DNA from: a virus
Direction: 5' to 3' (one strand)
Length of the DNA stretch: 27,700 nucleotides
IMG/VR virus record: IMGVR_UViG_3300028783_000020
Coordinates: 1 to 27,700 of that record
In this document: positions 14,496 to 21,908 of the stretch, piece after piece
How positions within the stretch are numbered: position 1 is the stretch's first letter
Layout: each line of letters begins with the position of its first letter
Notes under the pieces: generated by a model
Told to the model about the DNA's origin: nothing
Database searches by the model: none
The model's input: only the letters and a program-made list of their open reading frames with translations
Program-made: the position numbers and the translations under genes

Positions 14496-15323
14496 TTACA
14501 GATAGTCTATCAAGAATCGCTTCTGATAGTATCCCTTAGCTGCATCCATTTGCTTATCGATCAAAGTTTGTAAGTCCTTCAAACGATTCTGCAAGAACGC
14601 AGGTCCTAGAGTTGATGTGCTCTGCGAAGTTCCATCGATACTGATAGATACTCCGTTGTGCGGAAACAGGATCGGACCCATTACAGACAACATCTTAAAC
14701 GCTGCCATGTTTTCGATCAGAGCCGAGAGTACAGCCGGAAGCTTCCCATCAGGGAAACCACAGCGGTACTTAATTTGAAGCGCACCAGGCCAGTTAGTTA
14801 TACCGCCAGCGTTAAGCGCGCTGAATCCAACACCCGAATAAAGAGTGGTAACGAAACCTGCTATGGTTGTGCCAGTAGCCGGAACGAGCTGGACAGTCTG
14901 TTCTTGCGGTTGCACGAACACGAACTCTAGCGGAACATCGATGAGTGCGTTGTTGCCATATCCATTGTTGAAAGTCAGTTTGTAGCTTAGAACATCAAGA
15001 ATAGGACCGTGTGCCATCTTGACATAGCCGAAGCTCCAAAACATTAAGTGAGCATTATAGTCACAGTTCTCTAAGAACTCTACAGGAGTAATGTAGAGGT
15101 CAAGCGTGTGCTCGATCTCTGAAATTGACTCAGTGATATAGCGCTGCAGAGCGTCGTCAGATACAGCTTGGCCAGTCAAAAATGACTGAAGCGGAATTCC
15201 AAACAGCGGGCCATCGCGCAGAGTCTGAGGAGTAGGAACTGGAAGATAACGCGTTGGCGTTCCTTCCTGCTCAATTCCTAGGTGCGGGAATGGTTGATTA
15301 TAGGGTGTCTTACTTACTGGCAT
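14496..15323 (-). CDS. Head-tail connector-like protein, 275 aa
   Basis: The ATG overlaps the TAA of the upstream gene (TAATG). Near residues 55-80 is an alpha-helical stretch, ALQRYITESISEIEHTLDLYI, of the type found at the N-terminus of gp6/gp15-like head completion adaptors. It is followed by beta-rich sequence (VPLEFVFVQPQEQTVQLVPATG) and a C-terminal helix pair (LPAVLSALIENMAAFKML; LKDLQTLIDKQMDAAKGYY). The GxxSISIDGTSQSTST loop near residue 225 recurs in phage adaptor proteins. It would join head and tail after packaging. Length is on the long side for such adaptors, and the match is by pattern only. Confidence 0.55.
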   Translation of the reverse strand: MPVSKTPYNQPFPHLGIEQEGTPTRYLPVPTPQTLRDGPLFGIPLQSFLTGQAVSDDALQRYITESISEIEHTLDLYITPVEFLENCDYNAHLMFWSFGYVKMAHGPILDVLSYKLTFNNGYGNNALIDVPLEFVFVQPQEQTVQLVPATGTTIAGFVTTLYSGVGFSALNAGGITNWPGALQIKYRCGFPDGKLPAVLSALIENMAAFKMLSVMGPILFPHNGVSISIDGTSQSTSTLGPAFLQNRLKDLQTLIDKQMDAAKGYYQKRFLIDYL

Positions 15324-16846
15324 TAGATTCCTCCGCCTTGTCTGCCGCTTGTAGGCGGTTTGCGAACTTTAATTGCTTGTGCTTGACGTTGTGAACCCAC
15401 ACGTTGCAAGCGGTCAGCCATGTCCGGTGCTTTAGGGTGACCTGAACTCTGGATAACAGACTTCAAATCAACCTTAGGTGCTTGCGGAGACGCTTTACCA
15501 GATGCGAACTTCTTCTGTGCAGCGCGCACTTCAGTTGGAACAGCATCTTGATTCTTCAAAGCAGTCATTTGTAATCCGCGAATTTTGTTGCCCGCGTGAG
15601 TTGCAAACGAAGCCTTTGAAGGGTTGTCGTGATCATAATCATTCATCGCTTGGATAAGACCGTGCATTCCAGCTTCATGAAGCATAGAATGATCGATGTC
15701 TGGATGATTAGCATCCAATCCAAGAGTGTTTAAAGCTTTCTTAGCAGACATACCAATCATTGGATGATAGTGCTCGAAGAACTTCTCAAACTGAGGATTC
15801 TTGCTAGGACCTTCACCAAGGATACGTTTAACGTCGCGCTTAGCGCCTTCGTCATAGTTAGACATCTCATCGATGTTTCCAACCTTCTTGCCTTTATTCT
15901 TATAGTCTTCACCATACTGACGCAAGAAGTCTTGGTTGCCCATAGCAAACGACGTAGCAGGATCCTGCTTAACAGTTGCTTGAGTTCCTTCTTCGCCTTT
16001 AGTTCCGCCAGCGTGTTGCATACCTTCTTCAAGAGAGTAGCCTTCACCACCGTGTCCACCACCAGAGATGATGTTACGGATCTGAGCATCTTTCGCAGCA
16101 GCGTGAATATCTTTAGCGCCTTTCCCCTTTTCATGAGCCTCGTGGTGAGCGTTCAAAGCATTCTTTAAATGCTCAGGGTTCTGTTGCTTCCAGTTGTTTT
16201 CGAACTGATCGTCCATCTCCATCTGTTGGATAGGATCTGCATTCTTGTAGTCAGGTGAGTTAGTATACTCACGGTAAGCAGCGTTACGGTCTCCATGAGA
16301 TGCGTTACGAGCTTCAACAATGTTTCCTTGACGAGCGAGTTGCGGATTCTTAGAAGGATCAGCTTTTAATTGCTGAGCCTCACGAGCGCGTTGTTCCCAT
16401 GGACGAGTGTACTGACGCATCGACATGAGGTCTTCACGCGATGGTTGTTGCCAGCGAGACTTCTTGCCTTCACCTTGTGCCACTGCTTCGCGAGCGGCCG
16501 GAGCAGCTTGCTGTTGTGCAGCGGGAGATTCCATTGGAGATTGTGAATCCTCAGACCCCATATCTTCATCAATAGCAGCACGATGAGCTTCGTCGTCTTC
16601 ATCTGGCTCATATTCAGAGTATTCGTCAGCAGGCTTTGCAGCAGCTGGATCGTTCTCTGCTAACCATTTGTCAGCGTCATCGCTCTCTTCATCAGGATCA
16701 AAGTCACGATCAGTGCCGTCATACTCAGTTTCACCTTCGTATGGGTCTTCATTTGGATCATACTCATCAGCCATCTTTTGGCGAGCTTTTTCAAGCTGCT
16801 CTTTCGCGGCTAACATTTTTTTATAGATCTTCTCTAATTTATCCAT
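15323..16846 (-). CDS. Structural-module protein with sigma factor region 2-like segment
   Basis: This 507-aa protein is coupled on both sides by TAATG. Residues 1-30 are coiled-coil-like. Residues ~25-130 are acidic and disordered. Residues ~130-350 are polar and Gln/Asn/Ala-rich. Residues ~353-432 resemble sigma70 region 2: HYHPMIGMSAKKAL, then DHSMLHEAGMHGLIQAMNDY and FATHAGNKIRG. These match the conserved pattern DLxxEGxxGLxxAxxxFD...FxTYAxxxIRG of the core-binding and -10-recognition helices. The final 75 residues are basic. No region 4 helix-turn-helix is seen. Either it is a divergent phage sigma or RNAP-binding virion protein, or the fold was reused structurally. Neighbours are structural, so it may be packaged. 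Confidence 0.65.
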   Translation of the reverse strand: MDKLEKIYKKMLAAKEQLEKARQKMADEYDPNEDPYEGETEYDGTDRDFDPDEESDDADKWLAENDPAAAKPADEYSEYEPDEDDEAHRAAIDEDMGSEDSQSPMESPAAQQQAAPAAREAVAQGEGKKSRWQQPSREDLMSMRQYTRPWEQRAREAQQLKADPSKNPQLARQGNIVEARNASHGDRNAAYREYTNSPDYKNADPIQQMEMDDQFENNWKQQNPEHLKNALNAHHEAHEKGKGAKDIHAAAKDAQIRNIISGGGHGGEGYSLEEGMQHAGGTKGEEGTQATVKQDPATSFAMGNQDFLRQYGEDYKNKGKKVGNIDEMSNYDEGAKRDVKRILGEGPSKNPQFEKFFEHYHPMIGMSAKKALNTLGLDANHPDIDHSMLHEAGMHGLIQAMNDYDHDNPSKASFATHAGNKIRGLQMTALKNQDAVPTEVRAAQKKFASGKASPQAPKVDLKSVIQSSGHPKAPDMADRLQRVGSQRQAQAIKVRKPPTSGRQGGGI

Positions 16847-17979
16847 TACTTAACTCCCAATTTAGCGCGCAACGCAGGTGGAAGATTTGCAATGTGCTCA
16901 GGCGATAATGCTGGTGCTTGTTGTGGCGCTGGAGCAACTGGTGCAGGTGCGGCTTGTTCGGTAGGTGCAGCTGGAGCTGGAACCTTGTTAGCAAACTTAG
17001 CAGCAAGTTCTGGTGGCAACGAAGCCATATCAACCTTAGGTCCAGCTGCTTTGTGCGGCTGTTCACCAAGTGGAAGACCTTCGAAATGATGTCCAGGTTT
17101 TGTCTTGCCGCGAGCAGCGAATGCTTGCGGGTCTGCGGCATGAAGACGCTTAACGCCTTCAAGCCATTTCTTGTTGTGCTCTGATCCGCCCCAGTTTTGC
17201 ATAGCATCAGCAAACTCCGCCATCTTGTCTGGCGTCAAGTCATCTTGCGATTGCTCTGCAATGTCATGGATAGGATGCTCATCGAATGGGTGCGGAACGA
17301 ATGCATCTTGCTTGCCTACATCTTGTGAGTGTAAGTAAGCTTCTTTAGCATCGATTTTTGCAGGCGATCCGAGTTGTATCTCTTCGAACGGGTATCCACC
17401 TTTGTGTGGAGACTTTGCCGTATCTGCATGTCCTTCGTGAGGAGCCATTTCAAGATAGCGGTAATCCGGAACAGATCGAGGATTCTTATCTCTTGACGCA
17501 GAATTAAGTCGGCGACGGAGACCTTTGGTACCTTCTTTAAGTTTACCAGTCTCAGGGCGACGTTCAGTTGTAGTGTAGTTTGTTTCCCACGGCTCTGTTG
17601 GAGTATAGTCTAATCCCAACTGACCGTTAGAGTGAGTTGCTGCGCGACCTGCCAAGTGCATCATAGGAATGATCTTGTTCAAGTGTTGATCAGCGATCTC
17701 GCGTTGTCCGTTTTTCAGAGCAGCCTTATGATGGTTGATATGGTGCGACAATGCGTCTCGCATCATTTCTACATCTTTGTTCTTCATCTGATTGCCGAAT
17801 GCAGTAACGCCTGCGTTCGCACCACGTCCCATGGACGCTTGCGGACGAGCCATCTTCTCGAGAGATTCGAGAACTTTCTCTGCAATGATCTCGTCTTTCA
17901 TGACGTCGATCAATGTCTGTAATGTAGGGTCGTTAGCCGCTTTTTTAAGAAGTAACTCCCTGAAACCTTTCAGTTCCAT
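16846..17979 (-). CDS. Structural-module protein, 377 aa, unknown
   Basis: The ATG follows AGAGGTGATCT. Residues 1-110 are helical (FRELLLKKAANDPTLQTLIDVMKDEIIAEKVLESLEKM; MRDALSHHINHHKAALKNGQREIADQHL) and look like a small folded domain rich in His. Residues ~120-300 are polar and low in hydrophobics. A Pro/Ala linker (PAPAAPTEQAAPAP) follows. The motif LPPELAAKF near residue 320 is repeated as LPPALRAKLGVK at the very end, so it may be a short docking peptide. No family is recognised. It is first in the coupled pair with the sigma-like protein. A head-internal or injected protein is possible. Confidence 0.6.
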   Translation of the reverse strand: MELKGFRELLLKKAANDPTLQTLIDVMKDEIIAEKVLESLEKMARPQASMGRGANAGVTAFGNQMKNKDVEMMRDALSHHINHHKAALKNGQREIADQHLNKIIPMMHLAGRAATHSNGQLGLDYTPTEPWETNYTTTERRPETGKLKEGTKGLRRRLNSASRDKNPRSVPDYRYLEMAPHEGHADTAKSPHKGGYPFEEIQLGSPAKIDAKEAYLHSQDVGKQDAFVPHPFDEHPIHDIAEQSQDDLTPDKMAEFADAMQNWGGSEHNKKWLEGVKRLHAADPQAFAARGKTKPGHHFEGLPLGEQPHKAAGPKVDMASLPPELAAKFANKVPAPAAPTEQAAPAPVAPAPQQAPALSPEHIANLPPALRAKLGVK

Positions 17980-17989
17980 AGATCACCTC

Positions 17990-18340
17990 TTACTGGTTAA
18001 CTTTACGGACGTTGTCCCGCGCTACTTGAACGAAAGCCGTTCCAGTAATTACGATATTGGTTTGTGACGCACGGCTTGTTACGCCCATGGGTCCACCAGG
18101 AATTGCTCCAACATTAACAGGTTGGCCGCTTCCAGAATTGAAGAGAAGGATCTCGCCAGAAATCATTGTTGCTGCGAGTGTTCCGTCGATCGTCACGGTT
18201 ACAGCACCTGCTGCACGGACACGGAACGTTCTGAATGTATCCATAACTAGGGTACCAGCTGCTCCTGAGAGCTGCTCTTCCCAAACTTGGCCTACTTCTG
18301 CTTGACGGACGGCCTCATTGGCCAGGTTACTTGTACGCAT
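17990..18340 (-). CDS. Small virion-like protein, 116 aa
   Basis: The protein starts at ATG with AGGAG 8 nt upstream; part of that site lies in a palindrome (18351-18365). After a short helical start (NLANEAVRQAEVGQVWEEQ), it is almost all beta-type sequence (FRTFRVRAAGAVTVTIDGTLAATMISGEILLFNSG...TNIVITGTAFVQVAR). This fits a small jelly-roll or Ig-like decoration or neck protein. No enzyme motif is seen. It is the first gene of the long minus-strand run and sits behind a TATAAT promoter, so it probably heads the operon of the head/tail proteins. Confidence 0.65.
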   Translation of the reverse strand: MRTSNLANEAVRQAEVGQVWEEQLSGAAGTLVMDTFRTFRVRAAGAVTVTIDGTLAATMISGEILLFNSGSGQPVNVGAIPGGPMGVTSRASQTNIVITGTAFVQVARDNVRKVNQ

Positions 18341-18350
18341 TGTATTGTCT

Positions 18351-18374
18351 CCTATAGACTATAGGGACATTATA
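18351..18374 (-). promoter_or_regulatory. Promoter with palindromic operator for the structural operon
   Basis: On the minus strand TATAAT (18374-18369) lies ahead of the perfect palindrome CCTATAG-A-CTATAGG (18351-18365). The palindrome covers the predicted start site and abuts the AGGAG of the first gene. No good -35 is seen. It could bind a repressor, or fold in the RNA leader to mask the ribosome site. Confidence 0.55.
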
Positions 18375-18440
18375 CCGCGTCTGGAACCTAGAACCTGACA
18401 TTAAGTTTCAGGTGATTTGTCGGGTTCAACATCGGATACA

Positions 18441-18449
18441 TGATATAAT
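18441..18449 (+). promoter_or_regulatory. Extended -10 promoter, predicted leaderless
   Basis: TGATATAAT is a perfect extended -10. The hexamer ends 6 nt before the ATG at 18456, so transcription should start at the A of the start codon. No Shine-Dalgarno sequence lies between. Confidence 0.65.
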
Positions 18450-18455
18450 TAAAGC

Positions 18456-18902
18456 ATGGAAACAGTATATTGCACTATTTGCGAACAGCATAAATCACAA
18501 GAAGACTTCTATAAGGGTAAATTTTCACCTAAACGAAAGGGACGCTGTAAAGAATGTACTAAGCGTATCGCTAGAGAATGGAAAGCGGCTAACCCTGAAA
18601 AGAATAAAGCCACTAATAAAAAGTGGAATGACAATAATTATTCTAAAAAGAGATACCGCGATCTAAAGAGGGAGTATGGAATTACTCCTGAACTTTATGA
18701 GCAAATGTATATAGAACAAGAGGGCAATTGTAAGATCTGTAAAAGAAATAGGACAGAGTTTGCAAAGCGACTAGCTGTCGATCATTGCCACAAGACAGGT
18801 AAAATTAGAGGTCTCTTATGTCAAAACTGCAATACGCTTTTAGGTAACAGTTTTGATAATCCAGAGACCCTAAAGAGAGCTGTCGAGTATCTTATTTCTT
18901 GA
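18456..18902 (+). CDS. Endonuclease VII-like HNH protein, 148 aa
   Basis: The protein has CTICEQHK and GRCKECTK zinc pairs at the N-terminus. A Lys-rich helix and YGITPELYEQMYIEQEGNCKICKR follow, then AVDHCHKTGKIRGLLCQNCN, a signature of the T4 endonuclease VII (His-Me finger) family. Relatives resolve branched DNA or act as mobile endonucleases. Its core matches the gene at 19443-19838 closely (DHCHxTGKIRGLLCxxCN), so the two are relatives inserted on either side of the CYTH gene on opposite strands. It appears to be transcribed leaderless. Its 3' end overlaps the convergent CYTH gene by 11 bp. The short length and mobile-like placement favour a homing endonuclease over a dedicated junction resolvase. 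Confidence 0.8.
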   Translation: METVYCTICEQHKSQEDFYKGKFSPKRKGRCKECTKRIAREWKAANPEKNKATNKKWNDNNYSKKRYRDLKREYGITPELYEQMYIEQEGNCKICKRNRTEFAKRLAVDHCHKTGKIRGLLCQNCNTLLGNSFDNPETLKRAVEYLIS

Positions 18903-19443
18903 ACATCTCGTATAGTGACTTTTTAAGTCGATTCTTAGCTGAGATACCTAGCGGGGCCAGCATATCTTCATACTGTACAACCATGGCCCAGGCTTCTTCC
19001 TCAGAGGCCCAAGCGTAATCTTCCTTAGCCTCTACTTCGATAAACCGCTTCTTTTCATTGAGGTTTTCGTCGTAGACGATGTAATAGACTAGTACAGCCT
19101 TTTCAAGGAACGCAATCTTGCAGGTCTTAAAGATAGAGAAGTTCTTCTTATAGCCTAACAGACTTGCAAAAGCTTCAATAGCCGCACCAGATTTACCGTC
19201 AGTCGGGACGTTGACCTCGACACGGTTGTTATTATTAGCTCCGGTTGTCTTCCGTTTGATCGTAAGCTCACCCATGTGTTCATGGTAACGGTATCTGATG
19301 AATTCGTCCGAGTCGTTGACAAAGTAGTCATCATATGAAGATACCATCATCCATGTAGGGTTAAGAGGCTGCACGAGCTTGATGAAATCAGCCATGTCGA
19401 TATCGTCAGCATAGTATTTTGTTTCAAGCTCTTTAAAGTGCAT
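18892..19443 (-). CDS. CYTH-domain phosphohydrolase
   Basis: This 183-aa protein carries the CYTH signature ExExK exactly near its start (ELETK, residues 5-9). Further tunnel-type strands follow in order: SYDDYFVN (~36-43), FIRYRYHE (~48-55), ELTIKRKTTG (~59-68), NRVEVNV (~73-79) and RFIEVEAKED (~133-142). CYTH (triphosphate tunnel) enzymes hydrolyse triphosphates such as thiamine triphosphate or inorganic triphosphate, or make cAMP, using metal held by the acidic residues. Length is typical. Start TAATG overlaps the upstream nuclease. The substrate cannot be told from the sequence. In a nucleotide operon it might act on a nucleotide or signalling triphosphate. Confidence 0.75.
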   Translation of the reverse strand: MHFKELETKYYADDIDMADFIKLVQPLNPTWMMVSSYDDYFVNDSDEFIRYRYHEHMGELTIKRKTTGANNNNRVEVNVPTDGKSGAAIEAFASLLGYKKNFSIFKTCKIAFLEKAVLVYYIVYDENLNEKKRFIEVEAKEDYAWASEEEAWAMVVQYEDMLAPLGISAKNRLKKSLYEMFKK

Positions 19444-19838
19444 TAGAACTTCCTTAAGTAGGCTGCAAGGTTATCAGCAACTAAAGGGTTATCCTTCATA
19501 TAGCCAACGGCCTTATTGCAGGCGTCACACAAAAGGCCGCGAATCTTACCTGTCCCATGACAGTGATCTACAGCCATATTAATCTTCAATTCAGACTGAT
19601 GCTTGTTGCATCCCAAGCATCTTTCATTTTGCTGGGCCAACATCTGGTTATAAGTTTCCAGAGTGATGCCAAATTTTGCTTTCAGCTGTCCAGCTCTGTA
19701 TCGATCTCTATTGTTGTTGCGCCAAGACACATCATCTATGTAACAGCAAGATCTACACTTAGCGTACAAAACACCTGACTTTCTTGTTTTGAAGTCAGAT
19801 AATTCTTTAGTCTCTTTACAATCCGAACACGTTTTCAT
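19443..19838 (-). CDS. Endonuclease VII-like HNH protein, 131 aa
   Basis: The protein has zinc pairs CSDCKE and KCRSCC near the N-terminus. It then has FGITLETYNQMLAQQNERCLGCN and AVDHCHGTGKIRGLLCDACN, the endonuclease VII core. It ends DNPLVADNLAAYLRKF. Both its ends are TAATG junctions, with the exonuclease upstream and CYTH downstream, so it is perfectly embedded in the operon and coupled. That is unusual for a recent insertion and suggests an established resident. Relation to the plus-strand gene at 18456 is clear from the shared core. It may be a homing endonuclease or a Holliday-junction resolvase needed for DNA packaging. Confidence 0.8.
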   Translation of the reverse strand: MKTCSDCKETKELSDFKTRKSGVLYAKCRSCCYIDDVSWRNNNRDRYRAGQLKAKFGITLETYNQMLAQQNERCLGCNKHQSELKINMAVDHCHGTGKIRGLLCDACNKAVGYMKDNPLVADNLAAYLRKF

Positions 19839-20668
19839 TACGTCTTAGGGGTCGCCATCTTGAGTGATTGGCGCTTTTCCTTACTGAACAGGTTTTCTTT
19901 ATCGCGGTGTTCGGCTCCACAGCTGCGACACTTGTGTTTCTGGAACTTGCCTGCAGAAGTATAGTAGAAGCCGTTCTTAATGAATGTAGTGCTACCGCAT
20001 TTGCACACGTGATCTACCTCATCATGATAAACGTTAAAGTTGATGCTGTTATCCCAAGGGATAAGCTTGTTGTAAAGCTCTTCAAGGGCAAGGACGTCAT
20101 ACTTATTGTAGACTTCCATTTCTTTCCAAGCCTCAAGATTACCAGCTAAACACTGGGCCCACATCTCGTGTCCCGGGAATTTAGTATGCTTAAGCTTCTT
20201 ATAGGTCTTGTTCAATTTGTCGGTCATATACTCAAGCTTGTTCGACGTGAACTTGAAATGCTTAGAGGCAATGACTTTAGTGTCGATATGCTTGTATGAA
20301 GAAGGCGGTTGGAAGCCGTTCAGGATGAAGCGTGCATTCAACTTCTTCTGGTCGAACGATTTACCGTTCTGTGTGATAACGACATCACACTCGTCAAGCA
20401 AATTCCAGATACCTTCTAAAATCTTCTTGTCGTCTTCAATGTTCTTAGCGCCGCGTTGGTCCATATACATGACCTTATTAGGCGCGTCTCCGAGCCATTT
20501 AGCGCTCCAACTCAAGACGTGCCAATCGGACACGATCTGGTTGAGGGATACATTGTTTTCCCATAGGCTCCAAACGTGTGCAATGATAGGAGCGGTCTCG
20601 ATATCAAAGATCAGCACTTTCGGGCCAGTCAACTGTTTCTTTTTACGCGCCTTGGACTTAGCCATCAT
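19838..20668 (-). CDS. DEDDy 3'-5' exonuclease with C-terminal zinc ribbon
   Basis: This 276-aa protein has the three exonuclease motifs of RNase H-like DEDD enzymes: FDIETAP (Asp22, Glu24), ITQNGKSFDQKKL (Asp106) and YNKYD (Tyr187, Asp191). The last makes it the DEDDy type. The C-terminal part has CKC (222-224) and CRSC (247-250), a likely zinc ribbon for nucleic-acid binding. Such enzymes degrade DNA or RNA 3' to 5' using two metal ions. The fold resembles YprB-like RNase H_2 exonucleases, not a polymerase. ATGATG at 20668/20665 gives two possible starts; the latter has the better spacing to GGGGA and overlaps the thymidylate kinase stop. The gene is followed by an endonuclease VII-like gene. 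Confidence 0.8.
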   Translation of the reverse strand: MMAKSKARKKKQLTGPKVLIFDIETAPIIAHVWSLWENNVSLNQIVSDWHVLSWSAKWLGDAPNKVMYMDQRGAKNIEDDKKILEGIWNLLDECDVVITQNGKSFDQKKLNARFILNGFQPPSSYKHIDTKVIASKHFKFTSNKLEYMTDKLNKTYKKLKHTKFPGHEMWAQCLAGNLEAWKEMEVYNKYDVLALEELYNKLIPWDNSINFNVYHDEVDHVCKCGSTTFIKNGFYYTSAGKFQKHKCRSCGAEHRDKENLFSKEKRQSLKMATPKT

Positions 20669-21339
20669 TTCCCCAATCCGAGACCGGCAAGTATCTCGTT
20701 ATGTACATCTTCAATTGACTTGCCGTCAACGTCTATTCTAACAGTGTTAAAGCGCTCGGACAGCTTATCCATGTAAAATGCGCACTTACTAATAAAATCG
20801 TTTCCACGAGATTCCATCGCGTCGCCAGCAGAAAATTCCTGCTTCGCCTGTTTGGCCGCAGCCAAACCTTTGACAGAATCCCCTCGAAGATATATTACAG
20901 TCTCATAGATCTGCTCTGCGGAAGGAGGGAAGATTCCGAGCTGATTATCGGCAGAATCAACGTTCTGATTAGCCATACTGATGAGATCTTCGGTAAGATT
21001 GCCGCATGCAGTACCGTAAGCATATCCACTGAGGATACCTCGGTCTTGAATGATGAAATCATATTCGTTTAGAGAAGGAACGATAAGTCGTTCGAGATGA
21101 ATAGAACGGATCGCTTGAGAGATAAATTCTCTTGCAGGTTTCGTCAGAACAGCATCGTATTGATTGTCCAACATGATCCCTCGCAACGCCATTGTCAACG
21201 GAACGAGAGGTGTGCCCGGTTCTTTCGTTTGCAATACGGTGTATCCTCGCGCGCGAAGGGTATCTACCAACTTCTGCGTTTGAGTTGTTTTTCCTACGCC
21301 TTCAGTGCCTTCGAGACAGATATAACGTGCCTTTTTCAT
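20665..21339 (-). CDS. tmk: Thymidylate kinase
   Basis: The protein phosphorylates dTMP to dTDP with ATP. The chosen start (ATG at 21339, MKKARYICLEGT) puts the P-loop GTEGVGKT at residues 11-18, EPG at 40-42 and IIQDRG at 97-101, all where the family has them. The total length of 224 aa is typical. A longer reading from 21462 would run through the previous gene and add an unrelated tail. TATAAT (21351-21346) is 6 nt before the ATG, so the mRNA may be leaderless. It begins an operon with an exonuclease, nuclease and CYTH genes. With the dCMP deaminase at the window's left end it would feed dTTP supply. Confidence 0.9.
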   Translation of the reverse strand: MKKARYICLEGTEGVGKTTQTQKLVDTLRARGYTVLQTKEPGTPLVPLTMALRGIMLDNQYDAVLTKPAREFISQAIRSIHLERLIVPSLNEYDFIIQDRGILSGYAYGTACGNLTEDLISMANQNVDSADNQLGIFPPSAEQIYETVIYLRGDSVKGLAAAKQAKQEFSAGDAMESRGNDFISKCAFYMDKLSERFNTVRIDVDGKSIEDVHNEILAGLGLGK

Positions 21340-21345
21340 AGAGAC

Positions 21346-21351
21346 ATTATA
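21346..21351 (-). promoter_or_regulatory. -10 box of a leaderless thymidylate kinase promoter
   Basis: A perfect TATAAT on the minus strand ends 6 nt before the ATG at 21339. This places the transcript start at the A of the ATG. No Shine-Dalgarno fits in the 6-nt gap. The -35 is weak. Confidence 0.6.
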
Positions 21352-21374
21352 CAGACGACGATTAGAATCAACCG

Positions 21375-21899
21375 TTATAGCTGCTTCTTGAGTGTCTGGA
21401 ATAGCGTATAGAGTGTTTCTACGCTCTTCTGCATCTTGTTCTGAAGTTGTTCTGCGTGCCATGCTTTCGTAGTTGCCAAATGCTCAGGAGTCATAGCATC
21501 GAAAGTGGCTTTAATAGCTTTAGGGTCTCCGCCGTGATGTCTCGCAAATTCCTCGTGGAATGGAACTTCGGCTGGAGTAGGAACATTTACTACAGGACCA
21601 GCTTGTGCTGCACCAGTAGGTGGATCAATCTTTGGTTCTGCTACGACTGGTGCTGGAGCAACAGGTGCTTCTAGCTCAGGAGTAAAGTCTGCGGCGAGTG
21701 CTTTAAGAGGCGGTTCTTTGGGGTTTGCTTTAGAGTGTGCAAGACCTAGACGGAAGACTTCTTCTGCAGCTTTAACACGCGCAGGCATCTTCGCATTCTT
21801 ATCATTCATCACTTTCGAATGTGTAATGAACGCTTTGAGATCCTTAGGATCTACGGCTTTAGAGAGTATTTCAAGTTCATCGATAGTGATTCCGAACAT
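21375..21899 (-). CDS. Unknown protein with Pro/Ala linker, 174 aa
   Basis: I do not recognise this protein. Residues 1-65 form a compact helical-looking part (ITIDELEILSKAVDPKDL; VKAAEEVFRLGLAHSKA). Residues ~70-115 are a Pro/Ala/Val linker like those of the proteins at 11955-13187 and 16846-17979. The final ~60 residues are helical (EEFARHHGGDPKAIKATFD; HLATTKAWHAEQL). The linker style suggests a virion or assembly partner rather than an enzyme. It starts 9 bp after the stop of an HNH gene. TAGAAT, whose TAG is that stop, lies exactly 6 nt before the ATG, a possible leaderless promoter, and no good ribosome site is present. Confidence 0.6.
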   Translation of the reverse strand: MFGITIDELEILSKAVDPKDLKAFITHSKVMNDKNAKMPARVKAAEEVFRLGLAHSKANPKEPPLKALAADFTPELEAPVAPAPVVAEPKIDPPTGAAQAGPVVNVPTPAEVPFHEEFARHHGGDPKAIKATFDAMTPEHLATTKAWHAEQLQNKMQKSVETLYTLFQTLKKQL

Positions 21900-21908
21900 A
21901 TCTCTATT

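Noticed and set aside
20208-20741. Plus-strand open frame opposite the exonuclease gene
   Set aside because: The exonuclease on the minus strand has all three catalytic motifs; the plus frame has no motif and crosses two genes.
21340-21462. N-terminal extension of thymidylate kinase
   Set aside because: It would overlap the end of the preceding gene, carries no conserved residues, and the -10 box and family length support the ATG at 21339.
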